This document shows positions 54,701-64,000 of a stretch of DNA of 64,000 nt, piece after piece (position 1 is the first letter of the stretch; each line of letters begins with the position of its first letter). The notes below the pieces were generated by a model that was given only the letters and a program-made list of their open reading frames with translations, was not told the origin of the DNA and did not search any database. The stretch spans positions 1,240,001-1,304,000 of the forward strand of contig OZ017754.1 of the NCBI GenBank assembly GCA_963969365.1, read 5' to 3'. Made by a program: the position numbers and the translations under genes. This DNA comes from Asterochloris sp. CNOR1. Taxonomy: Eukaryota; Chlorophyta; Trebouxiophyceae; Trebouxiales; Trebouxiaceae.

Positions 54701-57700
54701 TGCATGAGCACAGGGCTGCTCTTCATGGGTCTCAGATGGTCCAGCCTGCACTGAGGAGGCATTCACCTGGTGGACAGTGCTCAAGCAGGTCTGGCTGCTG
54801 ATGCAGCCCCCAAGCTGGCAGCTTGTGCTCAGAAGGTGGCAAGCTGCTCAGCTGGCGCCACAAGATCATAAGTCTGAGGCTGCGGACCCTGGGCAGACAG
54901 CAGTAGGGTGCTAGTATGACCCGATGACGATGATCCCGCACAGCGGCAGCGGCGGCGGCGGCGGCTGCTGGTCTGCAGCAGACATGCTGCCTCACCTTGC
55001 ACGCCCATGAGAGTCTGGACGTCTGACCCAACCCCGCCTCCCAGCAGCTGCAGGCTGACATCAGCCACCTGACTGACGTGCAGCAGCATGCTGATGTCGG
55101 CAGACACGCCGCCTGCAGGCCGGCATTGCAATTTGAGCACATGGGAGCAGACAGGCAGTATGCAAAAGCATACTGGCACCAGCAGAGGCACCTGCCAGGT
55201 CACCGTTTCACCTCACAAGCAAGACTTTGTACAACAGCATTTTGGTGACAGCAGAGGCTGTGTCTTCTCACATTCAGTGTCGCACTTTGTCAACAATGTG
55301 CGATTGGATCCGCTTCACATCCTTAGAGGTACAGCATCTAAGGAGACTGACTGGGGCAGAAGCACCACCTGGCAGTGATGATGTACTGATGCCCACATGG
55401 AGCCCACAGCAGCAGCACAGCACAGAGCAGTGCGGGTGCACAGCCCTGTGCCGACACAGACAGCAGCTGTCCGCCATGTGCCCAGTTGGGCAGGCGACCT
55501 CTCCCCAGACTGCACCTGGCTACTAAACTGACAGCAGCGGGCATGTCCACCACAGGCAGCTTCTCAGGCGCGTGCGTGCCCTGACAGGCGGCCTCTCACC
55601 AGACTGCAGCAGCGCCCTATGCCTGGCAGCAACAGGCATCTCCTCAGGGTAGTCATCCAACGGCTGCTGGGGTCGGATCTTGGAGCGGAGGCTGACATGG
55701 GCGCCAACCTTGTGCGGGCTGTGGAGGAAGCTGTCGCCGATGGGGGCAGTGGTCCCCCCCAGGTGGCGGCCGCGCAGTGCCTGTGCCTCGTTTTTGCGGC
55801 GCTGCTCCTGCACAGGCTGCATGCTCTCCGTAAATGGACAGCAGCCACAGTGACACGAAGCCTGGCAGTTGCCAGCTGCACAGACTGTGGACAGGCATGG
55901 GCGCAAGCAGGTGCTGTGCCTGATGGGCCTTCAACAGTGGGCAACTCCTCAGGTGACAGCTGCATCATGATAGCTGGCAGACTGGGCTTGCTGTGCACAC
56001 TTGGATGGCACAAAAGCTACAGGAGTAAGCACACGATCAGGCACTGACACAGCAATGTATAGGCAACTAGACAGGGGTTAGGGTAATGATCTGCACTCAC
56101 AAAGTTGCAGCAAAAAGAGAAAATTACATTCAGCCGCCACACATGCACACAGCCAGCCAGGAGCATACAGTCCCAGATGCCACCTCTGCAGCTCTGGCCT
56201 GAGGAAGCACCGCAACCACGGCCCCGCAAGCATTGTGCGCGTTTGCAGCGCACTTTCCGATACCAGCTGCAGCAGTGCACCATATCAGGCTGCTGGGCAC
56301 ACATGGTCCCACCTGGATGTGCCCCCAGATGCCACATGCAAGAATGCACCAGACGCCTTCAGGTTGATACCTGATATCTGCAGCAGTGTACATGCAACCC
56401 TCATCTGTAGAGCTGCACAGCATGTATGCCCGTCTGCCTCCTTACGCAGATCACCCTGACCCCGGTTGCCACTAGCACCTTGCTGTACATCTGCATCCTG
56501 GACCTCCTGCCCACAGAGCCCATAGGCACGGGCATGGAGTGCGCCTTGCACCTTGAGCTCCCTGTAGTGCTCATCGTTTGATCCCAGCAGCGGCTTCTCT
56601 ACCAGATCCAGCAGCTTCCCAAGCATCCCGCACATCTCGGGCAGGGGCGAGCTGCCACAATCCACCTGCATTCTCAGCTCCTGCGTCTATTAACTGCAGA
56701 GCCCCACAAGGGTGCAACATGGACTCTGGCCCCACCCACCTGCATTCTGAGCTCCTGGTCTCTCTCATCTGCTGACTCCCAGAGGCGCTGGCTCCAGCTC
56801 TCACTGCTGGTCAGCGCCTGCTCCGCCTCAGCCAGCAGGTCATGCTGCTGCTGGTCATGGCTGCGCCCAGTGACGAAGGAGTCCTGCGTGATGCGAGCTG
56901 TGGGCTCATCTGTGGCGCCGTCTGCCTCCCCGGCTTGGTGCTGGCGCCACTTGGTGGGCTCCTGTTGCTGCCACTGTTGGCGCCAGGGTGGGAGATCCTG
57001 GGAGGGGGTGGGGGTGCCGTCCTGCAGGCAGTGAGGCACAGTGGTCTCTTGGCAGCCTGCATGGCATTCACCGTCTCCGCACCACTGCACTGCACCGGAG
57101 GCCAGCCTGGCCACTTCCCCAGCATGCGGCATCTTAGCAGCGTGTCTCGCTGCGTCTGTGGCTGCCACGGTGGGCCCCTGAGGTACCAACTACAAGGCCA
57201 GTGACCATTAGACATAGGTGGCGCGCTCTGCATTCTGGCCCTACCTGAGAGGCCAGAACCCACAGCTTGTCATCAGCATCGAAGCTCTGCATCTGCAGGA
57301 GCACGCAGTCAAGCATGTCAGTACTGGCGCTTGAATCCAAGCAGACAAGGACCTGACAGAGCCAGGCGCAGTTATGGCTGAGACTCAGCCTGCAAAGGAG
57401 CCAGATGGGGGAGGGACCATGCACCTTGTGGTGAGCAACTGAGTCAAATACAAGCTGCCGCTGCCCAGCAGCGCTGCCCTACATCAGACGTCCAAACAGG
57501 ACAGGCCAAGACACTGGTAGGCCAGCTGCAGTTTGTTGGTGGCACATGTCACAGCAAGCCCACCGCTTGACTGTTGTCCAGGTTCAGTCCCTGGGCTGCA
57601 CCAAACCGCAGCAGGGGCGCCTTGTCGGCAGGATGGATGGACACGGCAGACTCCAAGCTGATGTGATCGCCATGATGCTCTGAAAAGCCCATGCTCTCGG

Positions 57701-60700
57701 ACAGCACCTGCAGGTAGGGGAGGTCACACTGGATTGCACAGTGTGATGATTGGTGCCCCAGCAATCAAGAGTACCTACAGGCCAGCAAGAAAGGACTATG
57801 GCAAAGCAGGTACCACTCACACACACACACAAACACACAGACACCCCCACACACACACACACAGCTCAGCTGCCCTGTTCTGAATCGCTCATGCTCCCCT
57901 CGCTGGCCAACACATCGTGCTGACGACACAGTAGACACACCAATGCTCAGAGGTGCATGAAGGCCATGCTTTTGAACAGCTTTTGCTGGCCAGCAAGTGA
58001 GGCTAGAGGCAGTGCAAGTTCAATCTATGCTCAGCTCTGCCTGAATACGAGGACACAATGCCCTGAAAAGTCCACAATGTCAGATAGAGCCTGCAGGCCA
58101 GCAGGAAAGCCAGAACACAACAAGGACACTGCTGCTCAGAGGTGCCAGAAATGCTCATGCTCCCAGACAGCTCTTGCAGGCTAGCAAACAAAGCTGACAC
58201 TACAGCAGATTCAAGCAGCTCAGCTGTTGCCCTGCCCCTCAACAGCCCATGCTCCTGGGCAGCACCTCAGGCTGGCGCGCGAAAATATAGCACAGCACTA
58301 ACACTACAGCTTAATCCTGCCTGCTCATGAGATGTCCATGGGATCACACACGGCACCTGCTGTCCACCACAATTGATAGAGCCTTCACCTGTGTATTGCT
58401 CTGGGTAGTGCTTTGACAGGCCCCTCTTTCCAGACAGCCCAAACAGGCAAGCACTACCCTGTACAGCTTGAGCCCCGCAAATTTGCTGTGATCAGTGTGC
58501 GACCAACACTCAGTGGGTTTGCGGGGCAGCAGCCCAAGGCGATGGCTGCCCAGAGTACTGCCCAGCCCCTTGAATCGCACAACAAAGTGCCCCTGGTCGC
58601 AGTGAGTCATGATGATGGTCCGCTCAGTCACCTCAGCATCATCTGGCACCACGCTGCTGGCAGCATCAATGGCCAGGGCTTGGTCAGCCTTGTCGCGGCG
58701 GTGGCTGACAGCCTTGCTGCTGTCCGCGTGGCCCGCATGGTGGGGCTGCATCAGCTCTCGCCCTGCATCCTGGCTCTGTGTGCTAGAGCCTGACCCCTGG
58801 GGTTTCCCATCCAGCAGCTGGCGCCCAGATCCTACACGTTCAATGCCGAGTCCAGGCTCCACAGGTTGGGCACCCAGCAGCCTGCGCCCGCCCAGGGGCA
58901 GTTCGCTGGTCAGATTGAAAACAGAGGCTGGCAACTGGGCTGCCTGGCCGTTCAGGGAGTAAGACTGTATCTCTGTCAGCGTGACGCCCAGGAGGCTGCC
59001 CGCCTGCACCAGGCAAAGGAACAACAGCTTGAGAAAGGTGCATGCCTCCGTGCACATAGGGTGCATAGAAGGCTGAACTTGCGCCAGGTGCTATGCTTGG
59101 CCCTTGCCGTGGCTACAGTAGCAGCCACAGGCTAGCAGGCTGCAGCAGGCATCTGGCAGTTGTTGCAGGCAGGAATCGTCCGCTGGGGAATGCAGTGGCC
59201 TGCAGTCTATGACTGGCAGGTTGTTGCCGCGCTGGACACCCCTCTTCGAAGCAGGGCTGCAGCAGCTCAGACAGCCCACAGTCTGTGAAGGGGTCAAGCA
59301 CTTGCCCTTCACTTTCTGCTGTGCCGTGTCCCAGATCAAGCAATTGCAGCCTGTCACTGCCTGGGTACAACATTACTGCACTGCCGCACCGACAGCGGAG
59401 GCAAGCACACACACAGGAGGTGCTTGTGCAACAGCTGCTGTGTACAGGCATTTCCTGAAGCATGTGACAGAGAGCATCTGTGCGAGCAGTTCTGCACAGC
59501 GCCTGCTGTGTGGCGTGTGTGGTCTGGGCGAGGGGATCCAGCATGCAGCACTGCAGCAAGGGGACCAGCAGCGTTGCACACTCACCCGGAGGATAGAGGC
59601 GATCAGGTCCATCTGCTGTTCAGCAGTCATGGGCAAGCTGCTTGCATTGCTGGCTGTCACCCTGGCAGTGACTGCCAGCCCACTCAGATTTGTCACCAAG
59701 CTGGGGGCTGGCATCTGCTGCAGCCTGGCAGGCACAGCTTCTGCATTGAAGGAGTGCCCTATGGCCGCACTCACCACCTCCACGGTGACCACGTAGCCTG
59801 CAGGGGGTGGCAACTTGTCAAGAGGCAGTATCATGATTATCATGGCACTGCATCATGTGCACTATGCATCCCAACTGATGGCAGCACCTCAGTGTGGGCA
59901 GCCTTGCTCTACAGACTGCACCTGGTGCAGCAGCCAGCCCTTTTCAACCGGGGAGATGGCGGCAGCGCTGCCAGGGGCTGCAACGTGGCTCAGACAGCGC
60001 GTGCTGTGCAGTGTGTCTGGAATAGTTCCCATGCAGAGTGACCGCCACAGGGGCCCTGGCAAGCACCAAGAAGCTGCTGCCAGAGTTGACAGCAGCCAGC
60101 CCACTTGCTGCCGTCACGCCCGTGGCCAGCCTTTTATGGTGCTGCCTGACACCTCAACGCTGGCAGGGCCGCCCCGCACCTTGCTGAGCCACCGCCTGCG
60201 TGTACAGCTGCACAGCATCCTTGAAGAAGGAATTCAGCTGCGCTCTGACCGTGACGCTGTTGGTGTTGATGAGCCACAGCCTGCAGCATCAGCAGCCAAG
60301 GCTGTCACAGGCCTCCCTGCACAAGGCGGCAGCCTGTCCAGAGAAGCAGGCTGGGCATCGTGCAGGAAGCTGCTGGGTGCACCAGGACACCTGCTGCAAC
60401 GGGTCTGCCAGGCAAGCAACAGATGCCTGATGGAGGCTCCAGCTGCCAGCAGCGGTGCACTGAGCTGGCCCTGGCTGATTATGCTGAGCTTGTGTGCTCA
60501 TGTGGAATGCCGTGGCCGCTTTGTCCCAAAGCCGTAGCCCGCAGGCTGGGGTCAACATGCTGCTATGATGGGAGATTGCCACGGTGGAGCGGCGGCTGCC
60601 ATTGTGGGGCAGGCTGCTTAAGCTCCAGTTCACCTGATGCTGATCATGACAGCAGGCCCTGCTGCTGAGGGTGGTGCCAGTGCCAGGCCCAGGGTGTCAA

Positions 60701-61728
60701 TAGCTACTCCAAGAGATCCGCCAATCTCCTCAGCCACCACCCTGCAGCCCAACACAGGCGTCACAAGCCTTGCCGACATGCTGGCAGCCTCGAGCCGCCT
60801 GTGCATGGAGAAGGGCCCTCTGTGCAGCAGCATCTGTCCTGCAGAAAGCTAAGGCTGCCGGCACCATGTCTCACTCTGACTGACGTCTGAGGCACACGCA
60901 CCTGTTTACTGCCGCAGCCCGCTCAATGTCTGCTGCAAACTGCGCGCCAGCCACTTGTAGGACAACCCCCATCTGGGTCAGTAAGCTCTGCTCTGTGACC
61001 TGCACGGGGACAGTGGTGTGCTGTGAGATGGCCGCTGGAGCTGTCCCATGCTGTGCAGCTTGCATGTTGTGCAGCTTGCAGTGGGAAGGCTGTAGCCAGA
61101 CGGCAGTGGAGCCAACAGCACTGGCGTAAGCACAGATGGTGCAACCAGCAACACAGTGGGGGTGGGGAGAAGGGGGGTTAGCTCAGCGACAACAGCAGTC
61201 CAGCCTGGGTCAGGCATGCTACAGCTGTACAAGCTTGTCCTGCAAGCGCGCGCACTCACTGTCTCGTTGATGGCCTGTATCTCCGCCAGCGCTACAGGGG
61301 CTGGAGCCAGCGCAGCAAAGTTGCCAGCAGGGGCTGGTGCGCTCCGCCACAGCCCGGGAGCCACAGCTGCAAGCTGCTGGGCATGACCTGCAGACGGGAA
61401 CCATGCCAGGTGACATTGGGCACTGGGGAGCCCTGACCACAAACGGTGCTGAAGAGCTGAAGGCTGTGATTGTTGCAACTGTTGGACATGATTGTGATCC
61501 TGAGTCAGCGTACTGGGCTGCATTAGCAGGACCCTCAAGGGAGAGGCTGCTGAAAGGGCAACGTACAATGAGGCACCACCCCCTACAGAACAAGCGGCAG
61601 GCGTGTGAGGTTGTTCTGCGCTTACCGCAGATACTCCCGCACAGAAACAGGATTCCAGTGATATGGCATGCTGCTGTGATGCCCGTACGTTGAGTGGTGA
61701 CTGTCATGTGTTGTGGGAACCTTCTCAT
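48721..61728 (-). CDS. Single-pass receptor-like protein with C-terminal (pseudo)kinase domain
   Basis: Minus-strand gene of about 13 kb. Exon 1, 61728-61626, encodes a probable signal peptide (hydrophobic TAACHITGILFLCGSICG) and ends at GTAAGC. A long extracellular part follows, for example 61390-61260, 60250-60150 (TNSVTVRAQLNSFFKDAVQL), 59800-59590 (NLSG and NASS glycosylation sites) and 58990-58400. Then come a transmembrane stretch at 54470-54395 plus about 54050 (AAAIAVPAVVVGSLLAVG, GLVLAPLLV) and a stop-transfer RRRRQRRQ. The cytosolic part has a kinase-like fold: VAIK-like ELAVKLFG (about 51600), HFDLSPSQFAWF in place of HRDLKPxN (50526-50575), LLAFSSW in place of DFG (50201-50220), YTLRYAAPE, DVWSLGAIACEMLQG and ERPTLEE. 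It ends at TAG 48721-48723. Loss of the DFG Asp suggests a pseudokinase. Ligand and substrate are unknown; several exon limits are approximate. Confidence 0.75.
52764..52844 (-). repeat. In-frame 54-bp direct repeat in the receptor-like gene
   Basis: RCMLACPSRTPAL and RCMLPSPSCTSS are encoded 54 bp apart (18 residues). The copies could both be coding, or the upstream one could be an acceptor echo of an exon beginning QAMRCML, since each is preceded by an AG. Confidence 0.6.
53690..53820 (-). repeat. Donor echo after the juxtamembrane exon
   Basis: The exon end LPGPDALHAAPE with donor GTGACG (end 53777) is copied about 87 bp downstream as LPAHGALYAVQK without a GT donor. Confidence 0.65.
54302..54424 (-). 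repeat. Donor echo after the transmembrane exon
   Basis: GGCAGTGG then GTGAGC at the real donor (exon end 54395) recurs as GGGCAGTGG then GTGAGC at 54307, 88 bp downstream. The donor is fully conserved. Confidence 0.6.
55496..55610 (-). repeat. Donor echo after the 55970-55600 exon
   Basis: CTGCAGTCTG then GTGAGAGG (real exon end 55600) recurs about 94 bp downstream as GTGCAGTCTG then GGGAGAGG; the GT has become GG. Confidence 0.6.
57676..58265 (-). repeat. Array of four acceptor echoes before the 57707 exon
   Basis: The real exon begins after CTGCAG and reads VLSESMGFSEHHG. Related starts lie upstream at about 57980, 58090, 58172 and 58265. They read ELSGSMSISGT and LPRSMGC-like. The 58090 copy keeps CTGCAG and CTGAAAAG on the plus strand; the 58265 copy keeps CCCATGCTC and GGCAGCAC. 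Steps are 273, 110, 82 and 93 bp. Confidence 0.78.
57814..57861. repeat. Imperfect (CA)n microsatellite
   Basis: A run of CA dinucleotides broken by AAACAC, AGACAC and CCCCC lies in an intron of the receptor-like gene. Confidence 0.9.
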
Positions 61729-64000
61729 GCTGAGAAATGCACCTCAGAAGCGTGCAGTCAGTTGCTCATGAAGGGTGTAAAACCACTCAGTGGGCGATGC
61801 ATCGTATTCAAGAGGATCTGAGCACTCGTGTTAGGCTCCCATGGAGTGGCTCATCCGCGCACGGGCATGGGGCAACTTAGGGGTTCAGAGGGACTTGGCT
61901 GCCTGACACTAAGATGTCGTCTACCTAGCTCAACAGGCTGTTCGCATTAGATGGCAGAGATCCAGGAGCCGGTCGACCGGGTTTGGCTGGGTCAAAGAGG
62001 TCCAACTTTCTAAGTTTTCAAAATGACGCTGTGTTCGCTGCTCGTGCAATCCAGGTTCGTGGCCAGCAGGATCGAACAAGCCTTCACGCCTGCACCTTCT
62101 GTAAAAGCCCTTTGCGTCATGCATCGACCAGCATCATCTGCTAATTCCTGTTCCTGATTGCAGCCAGGGCTAGAGTGCCTCCCTCTGGCCTGGTACACTA
62201 TAGATATTTAAAGCCTTAGACACTTCTCGGTGTCCCGATCGACAGATCAGCGTTCTCAGAAGTCAGCCACAAACACAGCATGGGCCTGTTTGCACCACCA
62301 AGAAGCCCACATGCCCCTCCCGCCTCTGCAGAATCATCATTTTACCTGAGGCGCTGTTCCTGGCAGGATGTGATGCGGCATGACATGCAGCGTGTCAGCA
62401 GCTCCCAGGCATAGGCTCATCTGCTGCCTGAGCTGAAACTGGTGCCTCTGCCCAAGGTCAGCAACTGACGTTTCCTGGGTGCAGCCACATACAGTGGGTG
62501 CCGGCCCCCAGAGTGCAGGGTGTCGCCCTGCCATAAATAGCCCTTAACTGCAGCATCGCCCTGGCAGCATGGACCGCAGGCACGCAGCACATGCAGCAGC
62601 CCCGGGCAGAGGACTTTGCCGCAGTCAGCAGACCACCTGGTGCAACATCGATAAGGCTTGTCCATGGGCCACTCAGATGACGCAGTATGAGCCACGCATC
62701 AAGCTCAATCTGTGTGGCGACGTCTGCACCCGGGAGCCAGAGGTGCTGCTGGCGCTTTCCCTTCCTCACCTCGGCCCGAATAGCTACCAAGAGCAGCCAG
62801 TGGAGCCATCTCAGCTCAGCTGACACAACAGCATCAGCCTGCGCCACAGACCCTTTCAGACCACCTTGGGGCTGCCACAGGCTCTGAAGCAGCTGCCTGC
62901 CCTTGAGCCTGCCAAAGTCAGATGGCAAGGAGGCTGCGCGGGAGAATGCTGCACTAGGAAGTCCTGACTGGCCTGCCCTGCTGGTGCGACTGTCTGCGTC
63001 TGGAGGACCCACTGGGCCCCACTAGCAAGGCATGCAAATACTGGAGGCTGGACTCAAGGACAGTCAGCAATTTAACTCACCTGCCTCCGCATGAAAGATA
63101 TTCAGGAATCAGGTCTTGAATGACTTAGTTGGGTGCCCCAGGCAAGGCTGGATGTCCCCTCAAGCGTGATGCCTGGCAACACCCTCCTGAACCTGGTTCA
63201 GCTGTGCTTCCTGTCTGAGACTACCCCTCCTGGGACATGCAAGCCTTTCAGCTCTGGTGTGCCTACACCTGCTTTAGTACAAGCCCACAGCTGAGATGTT
63301 AACATACTGGCACTATCCCCATTCACTTGCAGTGGCACACTTCAAGGCTTGCATCTGAGCAGAGTGACATCTAGGCACACCAACTTCCCTCTGCCAGCAA
63401 GTTGCAGACCCTACCAGGCCTAGCAGTGCTTTGCAGCAGTGTCGCCCAGATTGGGTTGCCAGGAACTTATTAGGTTATAAAAACAGGGTCACCTGCCCAG
63501 ACGCATTTCATGTTCATCGCTCTATGGGCTCACAGGAACGGTGAGATGCCATGCTGCAGCTTTGGCATGACTTATAGACTGTTGTCCTTCTCAAAGAGTG
63601 CCTAGGCGCGGTGTCAAAGCACTGTGGAATGGCCATACTGCCAACGGTGTGTCAGCACAGAAATAACAGTTGCCTGTCCAGGACCTCTGCCTGATATTGA
63701 GGCCTCAAGAACCAGCCAACTTCTTGTGCCAGTACTTGCTGCGCAGTTTGTAGACCTTTGCAAATTTCATGTTAACTGGTGAGGGAGAAATATCTCCAGC
63801 ACTGCCAGGCACCACCAAAGATGCTGTCTGCTGCCCCAGTCCTGACCCAGTCTTGTATTCGCAGCAACAAATGACATGATTTTGCAGGATATCATGGCAT
63901 GGCTGGTGCTCCCTGTTGCACTGCAGTGGCTACGCCCGCCTTGGCACCCACACTTGACCATCAGATATGCTTTGTAACACAAGGCCGCCATTGCTGCTTT
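61729..64000. other. 2.3-kb end region without a recognised gene
   Basis: It includes the 5' flank of the receptor-like gene. A 184-codon minus frame (63012-62458) has no recognised domain and uneven composition. A short minus frame at about 63773-63711 begins MKFAKVYKLRSKYWHKKL and stops after 21 codons; it could be a first exon but has no good donor. A plus-strand TATA-like motif is listed separately. Confidence 0.4.
63476..63483 (+). promoter_or_regulatory. TATA-box-like element
   Basis: TATAAAAA lies 34 bp before an ATG at 63510 that opens MFIALWAHRN and runs into a GTGAG donor at 63541. It could be the start of a plus-strand gene continuing beyond the window. The 5' UTR would be very short, so support is weak. 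Confidence 0.3.

Noticed and set aside
59209-60537. Long plus-strand frames of 195-240 codons opposite the receptor-like gene
   Set aside because: Cys/His/Gln-rich low-information products typical of antisense CTG/CAG-rich sequence; the minus strand has consistent exons and splice sites.
62458-63012. A 184-codon minus frame near the right edge
   Set aside because: No recognisable domain, no support from splice sites in frame, and composition like antisense of GC-rich DNA. Kept only as a remark in the intergenic entry.
63711-63773. Short peptide MKFAKVYKLRSKYWHKKL as a first exon of an SPX-like protein
   Set aside because: The resemblance is limited to the first few residues, and the frame stops after 21 codons without a good donor.

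Overview
The window looks like nuclear DNA of a chlorophyte green alga, most likely a trebouxiophyte. It is moderately GC-rich. Its genes are broken into many short exons by spliceosomal introns that start GT and almost always end (C)TGCAG, and they lie alternately on both strands with short intergenic gaps. The products are eukaryotic (PA200 proteasome activator, URM1, ISCU, UNC50, plant-type fused BIO3-BIO1), with a cyanobacterial-type conserved gene and an organelle-type lysyl-tRNA synthetase. Genus and species cannot be told from the sequence. Where a gene is called below I joined exons by eye using GT/AG and reading phase; URM1, UNC50, ISCU and the visible part of the FkbM gene close exactly, the long genes are approximate at some exon ends.

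Layout: (1) 1-9204 (+) 3' part of the PA200/PSME4 proteasome activator gene, 5' end outside the window; (2) 9370-11440 (-) FG-nucleoporin of the NUP42 type, apparently lacking its first exon; (3) 11461-12396 (-) 5'-truncated LINE reverse transcriptase; (4) 12581-13659 (+) FkbM-type methyltransferase, also without a visible first exon; (5) 13780-about 20520 (-) cyanobacterial/planctomycete-type conserved protein with a nucleotidyltransferase-like motif; (6) 20580-27632 (+) bifunctional biotin-synthesis gene BIO3-BIO1; (7) 27890-about 29440 (-) RppH/Ap4A-type Nudix hydrolase; (8) 31465-32160 (-) URM1; (9) 32515-36396 (+) PP2C phosphatase; (10) 37043-38922 (-) ISCU scaffold; (11) 39202-41358 (+) UNC50; (12) 41465-48285 (-) lysyl-tRNA synthetase with a leader; (13) 48721-61728 (-) receptor-like, probably pseudokinase membrane protein. 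The last 2.3 kb holds no gene I can name. Several pairs are head to head and share short promoters: the cyanobacterial-type gene with BIO3-BIO1, URM1 with PP2C, ISCU with UNC50.

The most unusual signal is not a gene. In seven of the genes, introns carry degraded tandem copies of the neighbouring exon edge together with its splice site. I call these exon echoes. Acceptor-side echoes lie upstream of the real exon start and donor-side echoes downstream of the real exon end. Spacings cluster near 80-95 bp and 115-140 bp. One locus (4567-4963) has echoes on both sides of the same exon, and two of them are identical 55-bp copies, so the process looks recent. The short complete genes (URM1, UNC50, FkbM) show no clear echoes. 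This suggests that intron growth, cryptic splice sites or alternative exons here arise from local tandem duplication across splice junctions.
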